From positions 1,426,001-1,490,000 of the forward strand of contig NZ_LT605205.1 in assembly GCF_900095135.1 (NCBI RefSeq): a stretch of DNA of 64,000 nucleotides, written 5' to 3'. Shown here in pieces: positions 55,942 through 64,000 of this stretch. Every line of letters begins with the position of its first letter. The first letter of the stretch is position 1. Both the position numbers and the translations under genes were made by a program. The DNA is from Proteiniphilum saccharofermentans. Its GTDB lineage: Bacteria; Bacteroidota; Bacteroidia; Bacteroidales; Dysgonomonadaceae. The notes below the pieces were generated by a model. That model searched no databases and was not told the DNA's origin. It saw only the letters and a program-made list of their open reading frames with translations.

Positions 55942-57096
55942 ATGATAAAAATCAATCGATTAATCCTGCTGCTGGCAATCATAGCCATAGCCGGATGTAC
56001 CAACAAACAAAAAGAGGCTCCCGCGGAGGAAACAACACTCTCGGGATTGAAGAAGAGCGACTTTCAGGCAGTCGTAAACGGTGACTCGGTCAACCTTTAT
56101 GTACTGAAGAATGCGAACGGTGTGGAGGTTACCGTAACCAACTATGGTGGACGGATTGTCTCGGTGATGGTTCCCGACAAAGACGGAAAACTACAGGATG
56201 TAGTACTCGGTTTTGATAATATTGATGACTATGTCAATATCAATAACAATTTTGGGGCGACCATCGGACGTTATGGCAATCGGCTTGCCCACGGAAAGAT
56301 CACGGTGGACGGAGTAGAGTATCAATTGCCTCAAAATAATTTTGGGCATACCCTGCACGGCGGACCGGAAGGGTTTGACAAGCAAGTCTTCGATGCTGTC
56401 CAGCCGAACGAGCAATCAGTAGTATTAACTTACCTGTCGGAAGACGGAGAAGCAGGATTTCCCGGTAACCTGAACGTGAAGGTGACGATGACGTTGACAA
56501 ATGATAATGCCATTGACCTGCAATATGAAGCTGAAACGGACAAGGAGACGGTGGTTAATCTGACCAATCACTCTTATTTCAATCTGTCGGGTGATGCCAA
56601 TAACACTATCCTCAATGACCTGTTGATGATCAATGCGGATGAGTACACTCCGGTGGATGACACATTTATGACGACAGGGAAAATCGAAAAAGTGGAGGGT
56701 ACGCCGATGGATTTCAGGACACCTACTGCTGTGGGAGCGCGCATCGACCAGTATGATTTCGACCAGTTGAAAAACGGTGACGGTTATGACCATAACTGGG
56801 TGTTGAATACCAAAGGAGATATTTCACAGATTGCGGCTACGGTTTATTCGCCTGTTACCGGCATTCAACTAGAGGTATATACCGACGAGCCTGGGGTTCA
56901 GGTTTATACCGGAAATTTCCTTGACGGAACAGTTACCGGTAAATATGGTGCTGTATATGGCAAACGCAATGCAATCTGCCTGGAGACACAAAAATATCCC
57001 GATTCGCCTAACAAACCTGACTGGCCTTCTCCCTATTTGAAGCCGGGAGAGAAATATACCAGCCGTTGCATCTATAAATTCACAGTACAACAGTAA
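55942..57096 (+). CDS. galM: Aldose 1-epimerase (galactose mutarotase) lipoprotein
   Basis: Interconverts alpha and beta anomers of aldoses such as galactose or arabinose. 384 residues with lipobox AIAGC (cysteine 19), so it acts outside the cytoplasm, unlike most GalM. Family blocks: VTNYGGRIVSVMVPDKDG, GATIGRYGNRLAHGK, NNFGHTLHGGPEGFDKQVF, VVNLTNHSYFNLSGD (catalytic His), DGYDHNWVLN and the glutamate in NAICLETQKYPDSPNKPD. As last gene of the locus it would supply the correct anomer from released sugars. Confidence 0.95.
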   Translation: MIKINRLILLLAIIAIAGCTNKQKEAPAEETTLSGLKKSDFQAVVNGDSVNLYVLKNANGVEVTVTNYGGRIVSVMVPDKDGKLQDVVLGFDNIDDYVNINNNFGATIGRYGNRLAHGKITVDGVEYQLPQNNFGHTLHGGPEGFDKQVFDAVQPNEQSVVLTYLSEDGEAGFPGNLNVKVTMTLTNDNAIDLQYEAETDKETVVNLTNHSYFNLSGDANNTILNDLLMINADEYTPVDDTFMTTGKIEKVEGTPMDFRTPTAVGARIDQYDFDQLKNGDGYDHNWVLNTKGDISQIAATVYSPVTGIQLEVYTDEPGVQVYTGNFLDGTVTGKYGAVYGKRNAICLETQKYPDSPNKPDWPSPYLKPGEKYTSRCIYKFTVQQ

Positions 57097-57118
57097 CCCA
57101 TTGTAGGTAAAACAAAAA

Positions 57119-57157
57119 ATCGGGCTGTAATCGTTGGATTATAGCCCGAAATTTTTT
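57119..57157. terminator. Bidirectional terminator between galM and nth
   Basis: CGGGCTGTAATC / GATTATAGCCCG stem with loop GTTG; ATTTTTT follows on the plus strand, and the minus strand reads into ATTTTTTG, so it can serve both converging genes. Confidence 0.88.
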
Positions 57158-57188
57158 CCCTTCCTGCCGGGTAAATGTTAGTATTGAA

Positions 57189-57890
57189 CTATTTCTTCGG
57201 CTTATTTGCCTTTCTACTTGTCTTTGTTCCTGAGTGGACAGTCATGCCTGATCCGAAATGCTTCTCATAATATTTACACCATGGACTGAGACCGCAGATC
57301 TCGCATTTCGGTCTTCGCGCCACGCAGATGTATCGCCCGTGCAGGATAAGCCAGTGGTGCGCTTTCGAGAGCAATTCTGACGGAATATATTTCACCAGTT
57401 CCCGTTCTGTTTCAAGTGGTGTTTTGGAATTGTCGGTCAATCCGATGCGGTTTGCTACACGGAAAACATGCGTATCTACAGGCATGGCAGGTTTATTGAA
57501 TGCGACAGCCAGCATCACATTGGCTGTTTTACGGCCAACGCCCGGGATGGTAAGCAACGAGTCGATATCGTTAGGCACTTCACCCCCGAAGTCGGAGAGC
57601 AGCTTTTTCGCCATCCCGACCAGATTCTTCGCTTTGTTATTGGGATAGGAGCAGGATTTGATGTATTCGAAAACTGCTTCGGGTGTTGAAGCGGCCATTA
57701 CTTCGGGCACAGGGAATACTTCGAACAAAGCGGGTGTAACCATATTCACCCGCTTGTCGGTACACTGCGCAGAGAGAATCACCGCCACCAGCAATTGATA
57801 ATCGTTCTGATAATGCAACTCCGTCTCGGCTGATTCCGCATTTTCTATGAACCAGTCGATTACCTTTTTATAACGCTCCTTTTTGGTCAT
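57189..57890 (-). CDS. nth: Endonuclease III
   Basis: Base-excision DNA glycosylase/AP lyase for oxidised pyrimidines. 233 residues with the helix-hairpin-helix LLTIPGVGRKTANVM including the catalytic lysine, the aspartate in PVDTHVFRVANRIGL, and the 4Fe-4S ligands CVARRPKCEICGLSPWC. The C-terminus has a basic extension (SGTKTSRKANKPKK). Confidence 0.96.
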   Translation of the reverse strand: MTKKERYKKVIDWFIENAESAETELHYQNDYQLLVAVILSAQCTDKRVNMVTPALFEVFPVPEVMAASTPEAVFEYIKSCSYPNNKAKNLVGMAKKLLSDFGGEVPNDIDSLLTIPGVGRKTANVMLAVAFNKPAMPVDTHVFRVANRIGLTDNSKTPLETERELVKYIPSELLSKAHHWLILHGRYICVARRPKCEICGLSPWCKYYEKHFGSGMTVHSGTKTSRKANKPKK

Positions 57891-57908
57891 ATCGCTGCAT
57901 TGTGAATA

Positions 57909-58139
57909 TTATCCGGCTGCAAGGTTACTTTCCCAAACCGCTTTTTCCACCTCTTTAAATGCAGGAAAAATAGATTGTTTGTGTTTTTTTACAAAGTAGA
58001 GGATTTCGATTCCTACTATATTTTTTTCGCTATCGTAATCTAATACAATATTATTCTCTTTTTCTTCACTTTCGACAATATTGTTTTCGGAAAATTTTAT
58101 ATATAAAGCATCGGCCTCTTTGTCATATTGAATATTCAT
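57909..58139 (-). CDS. DUF2283 protein
   Basis: 76 residues starting MNIQYDKEADALYIKFSEN, the defining N-terminus of DUF2283. NIVLDYDSEKNIVGIEIL follows. The start at 58139 is one base after the stop of the DUF4258 gene, whose 3' end supplies the ribosome-binding site, so the two are translationally linked. DUF2283 genes often pair with DUF4258 in a way that resembles toxin-antitoxin modules; this is inference from arrangement. Confidence 0.85.
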   Translation of the reverse strand: MNIQYDKEADALYIKFSENNIVESEEKENNIVLDYDSEKNIVGIEILYFVKKHKQSIFPAFKEVEKAVWESNLAAG

Positions 58140-58140
58140 G

Positions 58141-58386
58141 TTATTTCCCTTTCTTGTTTCTATCAAAATAAGCTGTTATTATAATATTATTCATCTTATT
58201 TACTACTACTTTAAGCCATTTATCCTGATATTCTGCTATTATTTTATAAAAATGGGTTTCATCTTCTGCTATATCTATCTGTTCATCGGGATGTTGGACG
58301 GTCTCTAAAATCCATTTGGTTTTTAAATTTCGCTCCTTCATCCTTTCACTTAGATGGTTCGAGACTTTCAAATTGTTTATCTCCAT
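58141..58386 (-). CDS. DUF4258 protein
   Basis: 81 residues: VSNHLSERMKERNLKTKWILETVQHPDEQIDIAEDETHFYKII...WLKVVVNKMNNIIITAYFDR. This is the compact beta-alpha pattern of DUF4258, related in shape to RelE-like or BrnT-like small proteins, with the terminal TAYFDRNKK strand. First gene of the pair with DUF2283. A possible -7 box TAATTTTG lies at 58400-58407. Confidence 0.8.
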   Translation of the reverse strand: MEINNLKVSNHLSERMKERNLKTKWILETVQHPDEQIDIAEDETHFYKIIAEYQDKWLKVVVNKMNNIIITAYFDRNKKGK

Positions 58387-58399
58387 AACTATACAAATA

Positions 58400-58407
58400 C
58401 AAAATTA
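58400..58407 (-). promoter_or_regulatory. -7 box upstream of the DUF4258-DUF2283 pair
   Basis: TAATTTTG on the minus strand, 13 nt from the start codon, giving an almost leaderless transcript if used. Confidence 0.4.
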
Positions 58408-58497
58408 GTTCATTTTTGTGAGAACGGAATTTTAAAAATGATAAACTGATTCGATGGTAGCCAATAAACGTTTTCGTTAAACTAAATGAGCATTATA

Positions 58498-60060
58498 TTA
58501 CCGTTTTATTTCGTCCGACGATGGTATGAACCGTGCACTCAGATCGGGATCTTCCATGTCGGGATCAAGCGGATAGATCGGGCGTTGAACTCTCTCATAC
58601 GGTAATCTCAACAGATCCTGATCCACACCACCGGGTGTAAGCGCCATCACCCAATCACCGCGCATATCGTACAATTCTGGTACAAGGTATCCTATCTTCA
58701 CCACTAAAATATCAGCTTCTCTCGGGTTTAATCCCAGATCGGTGAAGTTCTTCTCATAGTGGTAGGCCGTCCTTTTTTCCGTTACAATGGTGTAGATATT
58801 CCCACTTTTCACTACAGCTTTGGCATTGTCATCATCTTCATCAATAGCCGTCACCTCTCCCTTCAGGCGAATAGGCGGCGCATAACGATTGTCCACTTCG
58901 GCGCCGGCCATGCCGTCTACCTGTCCGCCAACCCCTGCCTCGATGGCTTGTCTGACCAATTCCGGGCCGGGAATGGAAGCATAAATCAATGTTTTGCTTC
59001 CGGAAGCACGGAACTCGGGACGTTTGAACAGTTCATGCAGAGTCCAGGTGACATCTCCCGCACCACCGGCAGTAGGATTATCTCCCATATCACTAATGAT
59101 AAATGGTTTTTTATCGCTTGCCAATGCTTGTGCCAATGCATTATCCAGATAAGTAGTGGGAGCTACAAAATCAAATTCTTTCCTTACGTTCCAGAAATGA
59201 TGTGCCAGCTTTTCAGCTACCCTGGCTACTGCTTCTTTATCGTCTCCATATGCCATTACCACTCCATGGTTTCGCGGTGCATCAGCCCAGGGGTAAGATA
59301 ACCAGACGGAGGCATCGATCACCTTATCCTCTTCAAGCAGGCCGGGGATCTGGCCGGTAAGGGTCTTTCCCGGTTCGATACGGGTACTGGTCTGTTCACC
59401 CGGAAGGAGGATAGGAACGCGGATCCATGCTTTATAAGCAGGTTTTCCTTTGCCATTTTCTAACCTGTCAAGCAAGTTGATGACGGCCCTTTTTTTCGTT
59501 TCGATAGCATCCTCGTGGGGAGAGAGCCGGTAGCAGGTAATCAGGTCGGTATTCTGGGCCAGACGGTGTGTTACACTGCCGTGCGGGTCCATTGAGGTGG
59601 AGATCAGTACATCAGTACCCACCACATCACGAATACGCATCAGAAAATCACCCTCGGGATCATCTAACCCCTGTACGCTCATTGCCCCGTGGATATCGAA
59701 GAAAAGTCCGTCCAAAGGCAAGGTCTCTTTCAACAGGTCCAAAGTCTTTGTCACCAGCGACTCGTATGCTTCACGGGTGACAATACCTCCCGGCATAGCG
59801 TGTCCACGGAGGGTAGGAAGCCATACGGCCCGGTCTATTATTCCTGAATCGGGAGCCATAAAAGGGTAGTAGGAAAAAATATCTTCCCCGGTACGTGCCC
59901 TGAAAGCATCTTCGTGGGTCACTGCCGGTGAAAAGGTACTGGATTCGATGGCAATACCCGCAATGGCAATTCTTGGTAATTCCTTTTTAACAGTGCCGCT
60001 GTTACAGCCTGATGCCAACAATATCAGACCTATTGAAAATGCGATAGTTATTTTTTTCAT
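58498..60060 (-). CDS. M81-family (MlrC-like) metallopeptidase lipoprotein
   Basis: 520 residues with lipobox LASGC (cysteine 19). It belongs to the MlrC/M81 family: IAIAGIAIESSTFSPAVTHEDAF at the N-terminus, DGLFFDIHGAMSVQGLDDPEGDFLMRIR and DVLISTSMDPHGSVTHRLAQNTDLITCYR with the likely metal-binding D, H, D and H residues, and DMGDNPTAGGAGDVTWTLHEL starting the C-terminal domain. Founding members cleave linear microcystin; natural substrate here is unknown. It is 12 nt downstream of rsmE, at the end of a three-gene unit. Confidence 0.9.
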   Translation of the reverse strand: MKKITIAFSIGLILLASGCNSGTVKKELPRIAIAGIAIESSTFSPAVTHEDAFRARTGEDIFSYYPFMAPDSGIIDRAVWLPTLRGHAMPGGIVTREAYESLVTKTLDLLKETLPLDGLFFDIHGAMSVQGLDDPEGDFLMRIRDVVGTDVLISTSMDPHGSVTHRLAQNTDLITCYRLSPHEDAIETKKRAVINLLDRLENGKGKPAYKAWIRVPILLPGEQTSTRIEPGKTLTGQIPGLLEEDKVIDASVWLSYPWADAPRNHGVVMAYGDDKEAVARVAEKLAHHFWNVRKEFDFVAPTTYLDNALAQALASDKKPFIISDMGDNPTAGGAGDVTWTLHELFKRPEFRASGSKTLIYASIPGPELVRQAIEAGVGGQVDGMAGAEVDNRYAPPIRLKGEVTAIDEDDDNAKAVVKSGNIYTIVTEKRTAYHYEKNFTDLGLNPREADILVVKIGYLVPELYDMRGDWVMALTPGGVDQDLLRLPYERVQRPIYPLDPDMEDPDLSARFIPSSDEIKR

Positions 60061-60072
60061 CTCTGTAAAATA

Positions 60073-60783
60073 TTATGATAAACTATTGATTACATGTATA
60101 GTATGTATGGCGACCAGGCAGGCTGTCTCTGTCCTAAGCCGGGAATCGCCCAGAGTAACCGGTTCAAAGCCGGTCGCAATTGCTTTCTCCACCTCTTCCT
60201 GACTAAAATCTCCTTCCGGTCCGATAAGGAAAAAGGCGTTTTCATCCTTTTTATAGTGCTGAGCCAACTGCTTCTTAGGAAGATCATAGCAATGCGCTAT
60301 ATATTTTTTTCCATTGAACGGTTCTGAGATTACCTTTTCAAATTGGGATAATTCATCAATTTTGGGTAGATAAGATCGCTGTGACTGTTTCATTGCTGAA
60401 ACTGCGATCTTCTCCAGACGCTCAGTCTTGACCTCTCTACGTTCAGAATAATGACAGAGCATTGGGGTAAATCTATCGATCCCGATTTCCACGGCTTTCT
60501 CGACGAACCACTCGTTCCGTTCCATCTGTTTGGTAGGAGCAAAAGCGATACGGAGATTATACCCCCACCCTTTAGGTTTTTCAATACAGTTTTGAATATC
60601 TACCAAGCATTGCTTTGGATTGGCCTGAAGCAGTGTACATTCATAAAAAGATCCTTGCCCGTCTGTCACAGTAAGTTTATCGCCTTCCCGCATACGGAGT
60701 ACTTTTACACAATGTTGCGATTCCTTTTCGGGAAGTAGGGAGCTTTCCAAAAGAGTGGGTGAATAGAAGAGTGTGTCAGCCAT
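60073..60783 (-). CDS. rsmE: 16S rRNA m3U1498 methyltransferase RsmE
   Basis: SPOUT methyltransferase, 236 residues. N-terminal PUA-like domain (HCVKVLRMREGDKLTVTDGQGSFYE); SAM-binding knot FFLIGPEGDFSQEEVEKA and SRLRTETACLVAIHTI at the C-terminus are diagnostic. It lies 10 nt after the nuclease-domain gene. Confidence 0.95.
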   Translation of the reverse strand: MADTLFYSPTLLESSLLPEKESQHCVKVLRMREGDKLTVTDGQGSFYECTLLQANPKQCLVDIQNCIEKPKGWGYNLRIAFAPTKQMERNEWFVEKAVEIGIDRFTPMLCHYSERREVKTERLEKIAVSAMKQSQRSYLPKIDELSQFEKVISEPFNGKKYIAHCYDLPKKQLAQHYKKDENAFFLIGPEGDFSQEEVEKAIATGFEPVTLGDSRLRTETACLVAIHTIHVINSLS

Positions 60784-60793
60784 ACGCCTAAGT

Positions 60794-61387
60794 TCAGGAT
60801 TTATTCTCCCTTCGGTTTATCTCATCACGTAGGCGGGTCGCCAGCTCGTAATTCTCTTCCTTCACTGCATCGTCAAGGCGATTCTTGAGAATATCCAATC
60901 TTAGACCCGATAGTTCTTCTTCCCCTTGAGGAGGCTCATTATTCTCCGGTTCAATAGAACCTGCAGGAGCCTGTTCATCGAAGACGATTGCCATTTTTTG
61001 CATGATTTCCTCTGTAGTAAAGATAGGGGAGTGAGTGCGGATAGCTAAGGCCACTGCATCGGAGGTACGGGAGTCGATGCGGTACTCTTTGCCGTTTTGT
61101 AGTAGCAGCAATTCCGAGAAGAATGCGCCGTCTTCGAATTTATGGATCAAAACTTCCTGTAATTCAACCCCCAGTTCATTCCAGATGGAACATATCAGGT
61201 CGTGCGAAAGAGGCCTAGGCGGGATAATTCCTTCCATTACAATTGCAATGGATTGCGCTTCAGGAGTACCAATGACAATCGGTAACCGGCGTATGCCATT
61301 TTCCTCTGCAAAGATAAGTGCATAAGCCCCGGCCTGTACCTGACTGAAAGATATTCCCAATACGGACAGTTTGACTTTTTTTGACAC
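60794..61387 (-). CDS. Bifunctional-nuclease-domain (DUF151) protein with UVR motif
   Basis: 197 residues. Residues ~1-130 are a BFN/DUF151 domain (LPIVIGTPEAQSIAIVMEGIIPPRPLSHDLI, FFSELLLLQNGKEYRIDSRTSDAVALAIRTHSPIFTTEEIM). The tail carries a UVR-type helix pair (LKNRLDDAVKEENYELATRLRDEINRRE). The combination is common in Bacteroidota; nuclease activity is known for plant relatives only. Promoter box TACATTTG at 61418-61425. Confidence 0.9.
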   Translation of the reverse strand: MSKKVKLSVLGISFSQVQAGAYALIFAEENGIRRLPIVIGTPEAQSIAIVMEGIIPPRPLSHDLICSIWNELGVELQEVLIHKFEDGAFFSELLLLQNGKEYRIDSRTSDAVALAIRTHSPIFTTEEIMQKMAIVFDEQAPAGSIEPENNEPPQGEEELSGLRLDILKNRLDDAVKEENYELATRLRDEINRRENKS

Positions 61388-61417
61388 AGTTGATTCGTTT
61401 TTTGATTAAAACAACTT

Positions 61418-61425
61418 CAAATGTA
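61418..61425 (-). promoter_or_regulatory. -7 box of the BFN-rsmE-M81 operon
   Basis: TACATTTG on the minus strand, about 30 nt from the start codon and back-to-back with the tRNA-His promoter. Confidence 0.55.
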
Positions 61426-61442
61426 ATGAATTTTTTTCTGTT

Positions 61443-61476
61443 TTGTATGAGAATTTAGAAAAAAGATGTACCTTTG
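61443..61476 (+). promoter_or_regulatory. Promoter of tRNA-His
   Basis: TTG (61443-61445), 23-nt spacer, TACCTTTG (61469-61476), ending 18 nt before the tRNA. Confidence 0.65.
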
Positions 61477-61494
61477 CACTCGATTTGAAATACG

Positions 61495-61568
<74 letters not shown>

Positions 61569-61572
61569 CACT

Positions 61573-61602
61573 CTCACAGAAGTGAGTTTTATCCTTTTTA
61601 GA
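61573..61602 (+). terminator. Terminator after tRNA-His
   Basis: CTCAC-AGAA-GTGAG followed by TTTTATCCTTTTT. Confidence 0.75.
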
Positions 61603-61671
61603 TTTGTTTTAGGTGATCACGTATTTTACATACGTGATTTTTTTGTCCGCCCGGTATGAGCTGTTTTCAGA

Positions 61672-62430
61672 TTATGACCTTGACCTGCGTCGAAATTCCG
61701 CACAGGTGATTGCTGTAGCTGTAGCCACATTTAATGATTCTGAAGTAGCTCTTCCTTCCGGGAAATTGGGAATAAAAAGTTTCTTGTTAATCAACTTCTC
61801 AGTCTCACGGCTAATGCCTCTGCCCTCACTTCCCATAACAATGAAACCATTATTTGAAAGGGAGGTAGAATAAATATCTTCTCCTTCCAGGAAAGTGCCG
61901 TAGATGGGAGAATGCGATTGCTGTCTCAGGAGATCTTTGATATCGGTATAAAATACTTTTATACGGGCAATGGCTCCCATGGTAGCCTGCACGGTCTTGG
62001 GGTTAAAGATGTCGACACTATCGTAAGAGCTTATGATATGTTCGATGCCGAACCAGTCGGCGATACGGATAATAGTTCCCATATTTCCGGGATCCTGGAT
62101 ACCTTCGAGTACAAGGCATAATTGATTACTGAAATCAATTTTTTCAATCTCCTGTGATGGACGATAAAAAACACCAATAATTTGCGGTGCTGTTTTCAGA
62201 AAAGTAGCCTTTTTTAATTCGTTTTCATCTGCTGCAATAATCTCTTCGGCCTTTAATTCGGGATGGGATGATAAAATGGAAGGTAATGCAGCGATCAGTT
62301 GACAGCGACAAGTTCTTAATAGGTCGAAAACCAACTTCGTACCTTCTGCCACGAAAGTATTGTGTTCGTTGCGAAATTTTTTCTCGTTCAACGACCTGAT
62401 ATATTTTATTTTGTTTTTACTTAAACTCAT
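61672..62430 (-). CDS. SpoU/TrmH-family RNA methyltransferase
   Basis: 2'-O-methyltransferase of the SPOUT class, 252 residues. N-terminal substrate-binding domain (KIKYIRSLNEKKFRNEHNTFVAEG). The knot has LVLEGIQDPGNMGTIIRIADWFG, GFIVMGSEGRGIS and IPNFPEGRATSESLNVATATAI, with serine-serine-leucine spacing typical of the family although TS replaces the more usual alanine before ESLNV. It probably modifies rRNA or tRNA; which one is not decided. Confidence 0.92.
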   Translation of the reverse strand: MSLSKNKIKYIRSLNEKKFRNEHNTFVAEGTKLVFDLLRTCRCQLIAALPSILSSHPELKAEEIIAADENELKKATFLKTAPQIIGVFYRPSQEIEKIDFSNQLCLVLEGIQDPGNMGTIIRIADWFGIEHIISSYDSVDIFNPKTVQATMGAIARIKVFYTDIKDLLRQQSHSPIYGTFLEGEDIYSTSLSNNGFIVMGSEGRGISRETEKLINKKLFIPNFPEGRATSESLNVATATAITCAEFRRRSRS

Positions 62431-62780
62431 TCTATTCGTTCATTACGTTCATGTTGTTCGCTTCGCGTTATTTGGTTTTACCGCTGTTTGCTTCGCATTC
62501 TTCGGCTTCGTCGTTGTTTCCCGCCTTGTGGAATTATTTCAAATTACAGTCGAACAACTGCGGAGCAACCATCGAACAAAAGTGTAAAAGTAGCAATATT
62601 CCTCGTCCGGATTGCCAATTCACCATGAAAATCCATGAAATTGTACCAAAAAATGCGTCAAACATATCAATTATTTCAGTCTGTAAATTAAAAAAAGAAT
62701 TACCTTTGTGAATAATAACCCTTTCAATGTTGAATTATATCTGAGTTGTAAATTAAGACTTTATATTTTACCGATATTTT
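62431..62780. other. Intergenic region upstream of transketolase
   Basis: Contains scattered TTCGCTTCG-like words (62456-62515) and, at 62701-62708, a TACCTTTG promoter box. Reading frames here show no family similarity. No gene called. Confidence 0.6.
62701..62708 (+). promoter_or_regulatory. -7 box of transketolase
   Basis: TACCTTTG, giving a leader of about 65 nt before the ATG at 62781. Confidence 0.6.
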
Positions 62781-64000
62781 ATGAACGATAACACCTTACT
62801 GAACAAAGCGGCCGATAATATTCGAATTCTTTCGGCATCAATGGTAGAGCGGGCGAAATCAGGCCATCCCGGTGGAGCAATGGGAGGTGCCGATTTTATT
62901 AATGTCCTTTTTTCTGAGTTTTTAGAGTATGACCCCGAAGATCCGGCATGGGAATTGAGGGACCGTTTCTTTCTTGATCCGGGGCATATGTCGCCGATGC
63001 TTTATTCTGTACTTTGTCTCAGTGGCAAATATTCATTGGATGAATTGAAAGAATTCCGCCAGTGGGGTAGTCCTACCCCCGGGCATCCCGAGATTGATGT
63101 GATGCGGGGTGTGGAGAATACATCCGGGCCGTTGGGACAAGGTCATGCTTATGCCGCCGGAGCAGCCATTGCTGCCAAATTTTTACAAGCAAGACTGGGA
63201 GATGTCATAAATCACACTATTTATAGTTTTATTTCCGATGGAGGTATCCAGGAGGAAATTTCGCAAGGAGTAGGGCGTATTGCCGGTCATTTGGGATTGA
63301 ATAACCTGATCATGTTCTATGATTCTAATAATATACAGCTCTCCACTACTACCGATGCAGTTACCAGTGAGGATGTGGCGAAAAAGTATGAAGCGTGGAA
63401 CTGGAAAGTAATTACGATAGATGGTAATAATGTTGATGAAATCCGTCGTGCATTGAAAGAGGCCAAGACCGAGAATGAGAAGCCCACACTGATCATAGGT
63501 AACACCGTAATGGGGCGTGGTGCGTTAGCCGCGGATTGTACCTCATTCGAATGCCAGGTTTCTACACACGGACAACCGTTAAGTGCTGCCGGCGCTGATT
63601 TCGACCAAACCATCAGGAATTTAGGTGGTGATCCGGAAAATCCTTTCGTGATTTTCCCCGAGTCAGAAGAACTCTATGCCGGAAGAAAAGAGCAACTGAA
63701 AGAAATAGTATCTGCAAAAAGAGCAAAACAGGAGGAATGGGCAAAAGCCAATCCCGGACTGGCTGAGAAAAAGCATAAATGGTTTGCGCGTGAGTTGCCT
63801 TCTATCGACTGGGCCGCTATTCAACAGAAGCCGGATAACGCTACCCGTGCAGCTTCAGCTACCGTTTTGGGTGAGTTGGCGAAACAAGTGGAGAATATGA
63901 TCGTAGCATCAGCCGACCTCTCCAATTCGGATAAGACGGACGGTTTCTTGAAATATACAAAAGCGTTTGTGAAGAATGATTTTTCCGGTGCGTTCCTTCA
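62781..64000 (+). CDS. tkt: Transketolase, 3' end cut by window
   Basis: Thiamine-diphosphate enzyme of the non-oxidative pentose phosphate pathway. It starts MNDNTLLNKAADNIRILSAS and reads open through 406 codons to the window end. The N-terminal TPP-binding domain has KSGHPGGAMGGADF, DPGHMSPMLYSVLCLSG, NTSGPLGQGHAYAAGAAIAAK and the metal-binding YISDGG-type motif as FISDGGIQEEIS...YDSNN. This variant, rather than GDGxxxEG, is the form I know from Bacteroides transketolases, so it is not a defect. Confidence 0.95.
   Translation, partial: MNDNTLLNKAADNIRILSASMVERAKSGHPGGAMGGADFINVLFSEFLEYDPEDPAWELRDRFFLDPGHMSPMLYSVLCLSGKYSLDELKEFRQWGSPTPGHPEIDVMRGVENTSGPLGQGHAYAAGAAIAAKFLQARLGDVINHTIYSFISDGGIQEEISQGVGRIAGHLGLNNLIMFYDSNNIQLSTTTDAVTSEDVAKKYEAWNWKVITIDGNNVDEIRRALKEAKTENEKPTLIIGNTVMGRGALAADCTSFECQVSTHGQPLSAAGADFDQTIRNLGGDPENPFVIFPESEELYAGRKEQLKEIVSAKRAKQEEWAKANPGLAEKKHKWFARELPSIDWAAIQQKPDNATRAASATVLGELAKQVENMIVASADLSNSDKTDGFLKYTKAFVKNDFSGAFL

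Noticed and set aside
62451-62711. 86-codon frame upstream of transketolase
   Set aside because: Composed of TTCGC-type repeated words, no ribosome-binding site and no recognisable domain; it overlaps the transketolase promoter.
62781-64000. Defective TPP motif in transketolase (SDGG instead of GDG)
   Set aside because: This is the form I know from Bacteroides transketolases, so it is a lineage variant and not a mutation.

Overview
The window looks like chromosome from a member of the Bacteroidota, order Bacteroidales. My best guess is a Dysgonomonadaceae-type anaerobe such as Proteiniphilum or Petrimonas, but that is inference from overall gene style and not from a marker search. The support is a SusC/SusD pair with a hybrid two-component regulator, several Oar-type and siderophore/B12-type TonB receptors, the gene order DUF177-rpmF-fabH-era-der, Bacteroides-type transketolase, and repeated TAnnTTTG boxes (the -7 element of Bacteroidota promoters) just upstream of genes.

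Region 1 (1-11.6 kb, minus strand) is a corrinoid uptake and salvage locus. A promoter near 11.53 kb drives btuF, the corrinoid adenosyltransferase, btuC and btuD. A cobalamin riboswitch (7666-7872) with its own promoter box then precedes the outer-membrane receptor btuB and cobU, cobT, cobS, cobC, cobQ and a cobD-like decarboxylase cut by the window edge. No corrin-ring genes are visible, so this stretch supports uptake plus nucleotide-loop assembly. Region 2 (11.7-14 kb) is groES-groEL.

Region 3 (14-29.1 kb) is the accessory part. It holds an Oar-type TonB receptor, a long near-empty spacer with possible receptor remnants, an unrecognised 534-residue lipoprotein, a decayed IS1182-type transposase, flavodoxin, an IS21-family element with repeated ends and a frameshifted istA, a second TonB receptor, an IS30-family element, and a double-SGNH esterase whose N-terminus appears to be donated by an IS4-type transposase fragment. 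Two copies of one terminator-bearing segment bracket the lipoprotein part.

Region 4 (29.4-38.4 kb) is mostly housekeeping: a CBM9-like protein, a sugar-kinase-like phosphotransferase, DUF177-rpmF-fabH-era-der and a DUF349 coiled-coil protein. Region 5 (38.4-57.1 kb) is a polysaccharide utilization locus: three GH43-like five-bladed propellers, SusC, SusD, a hybrid two-component sensor/regulator, a GH2 enzyme, a sialidase-fold lipoprotein, an unassigned (alpha/alpha)-barrel candidate hydrolase and an aldose 1-epimerase. An arabinose-containing glycan is the likeliest target. Region 6 (57.2-64 kb) has nth, a DUF4258/DUF2283 pair, an M81 peptidase-like lipoprotein, rsmE, a bifunctional-nuclease-domain protein, tRNA-His, a SpoU-type RNA methyltransferase and the start of transketolase.

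The most unexpected non-coding signals are three copies of a ~60-nt intergenic element, and intergenic spacers built from a small shared vocabulary of 7-10 nt words that recur at unrelated loci.
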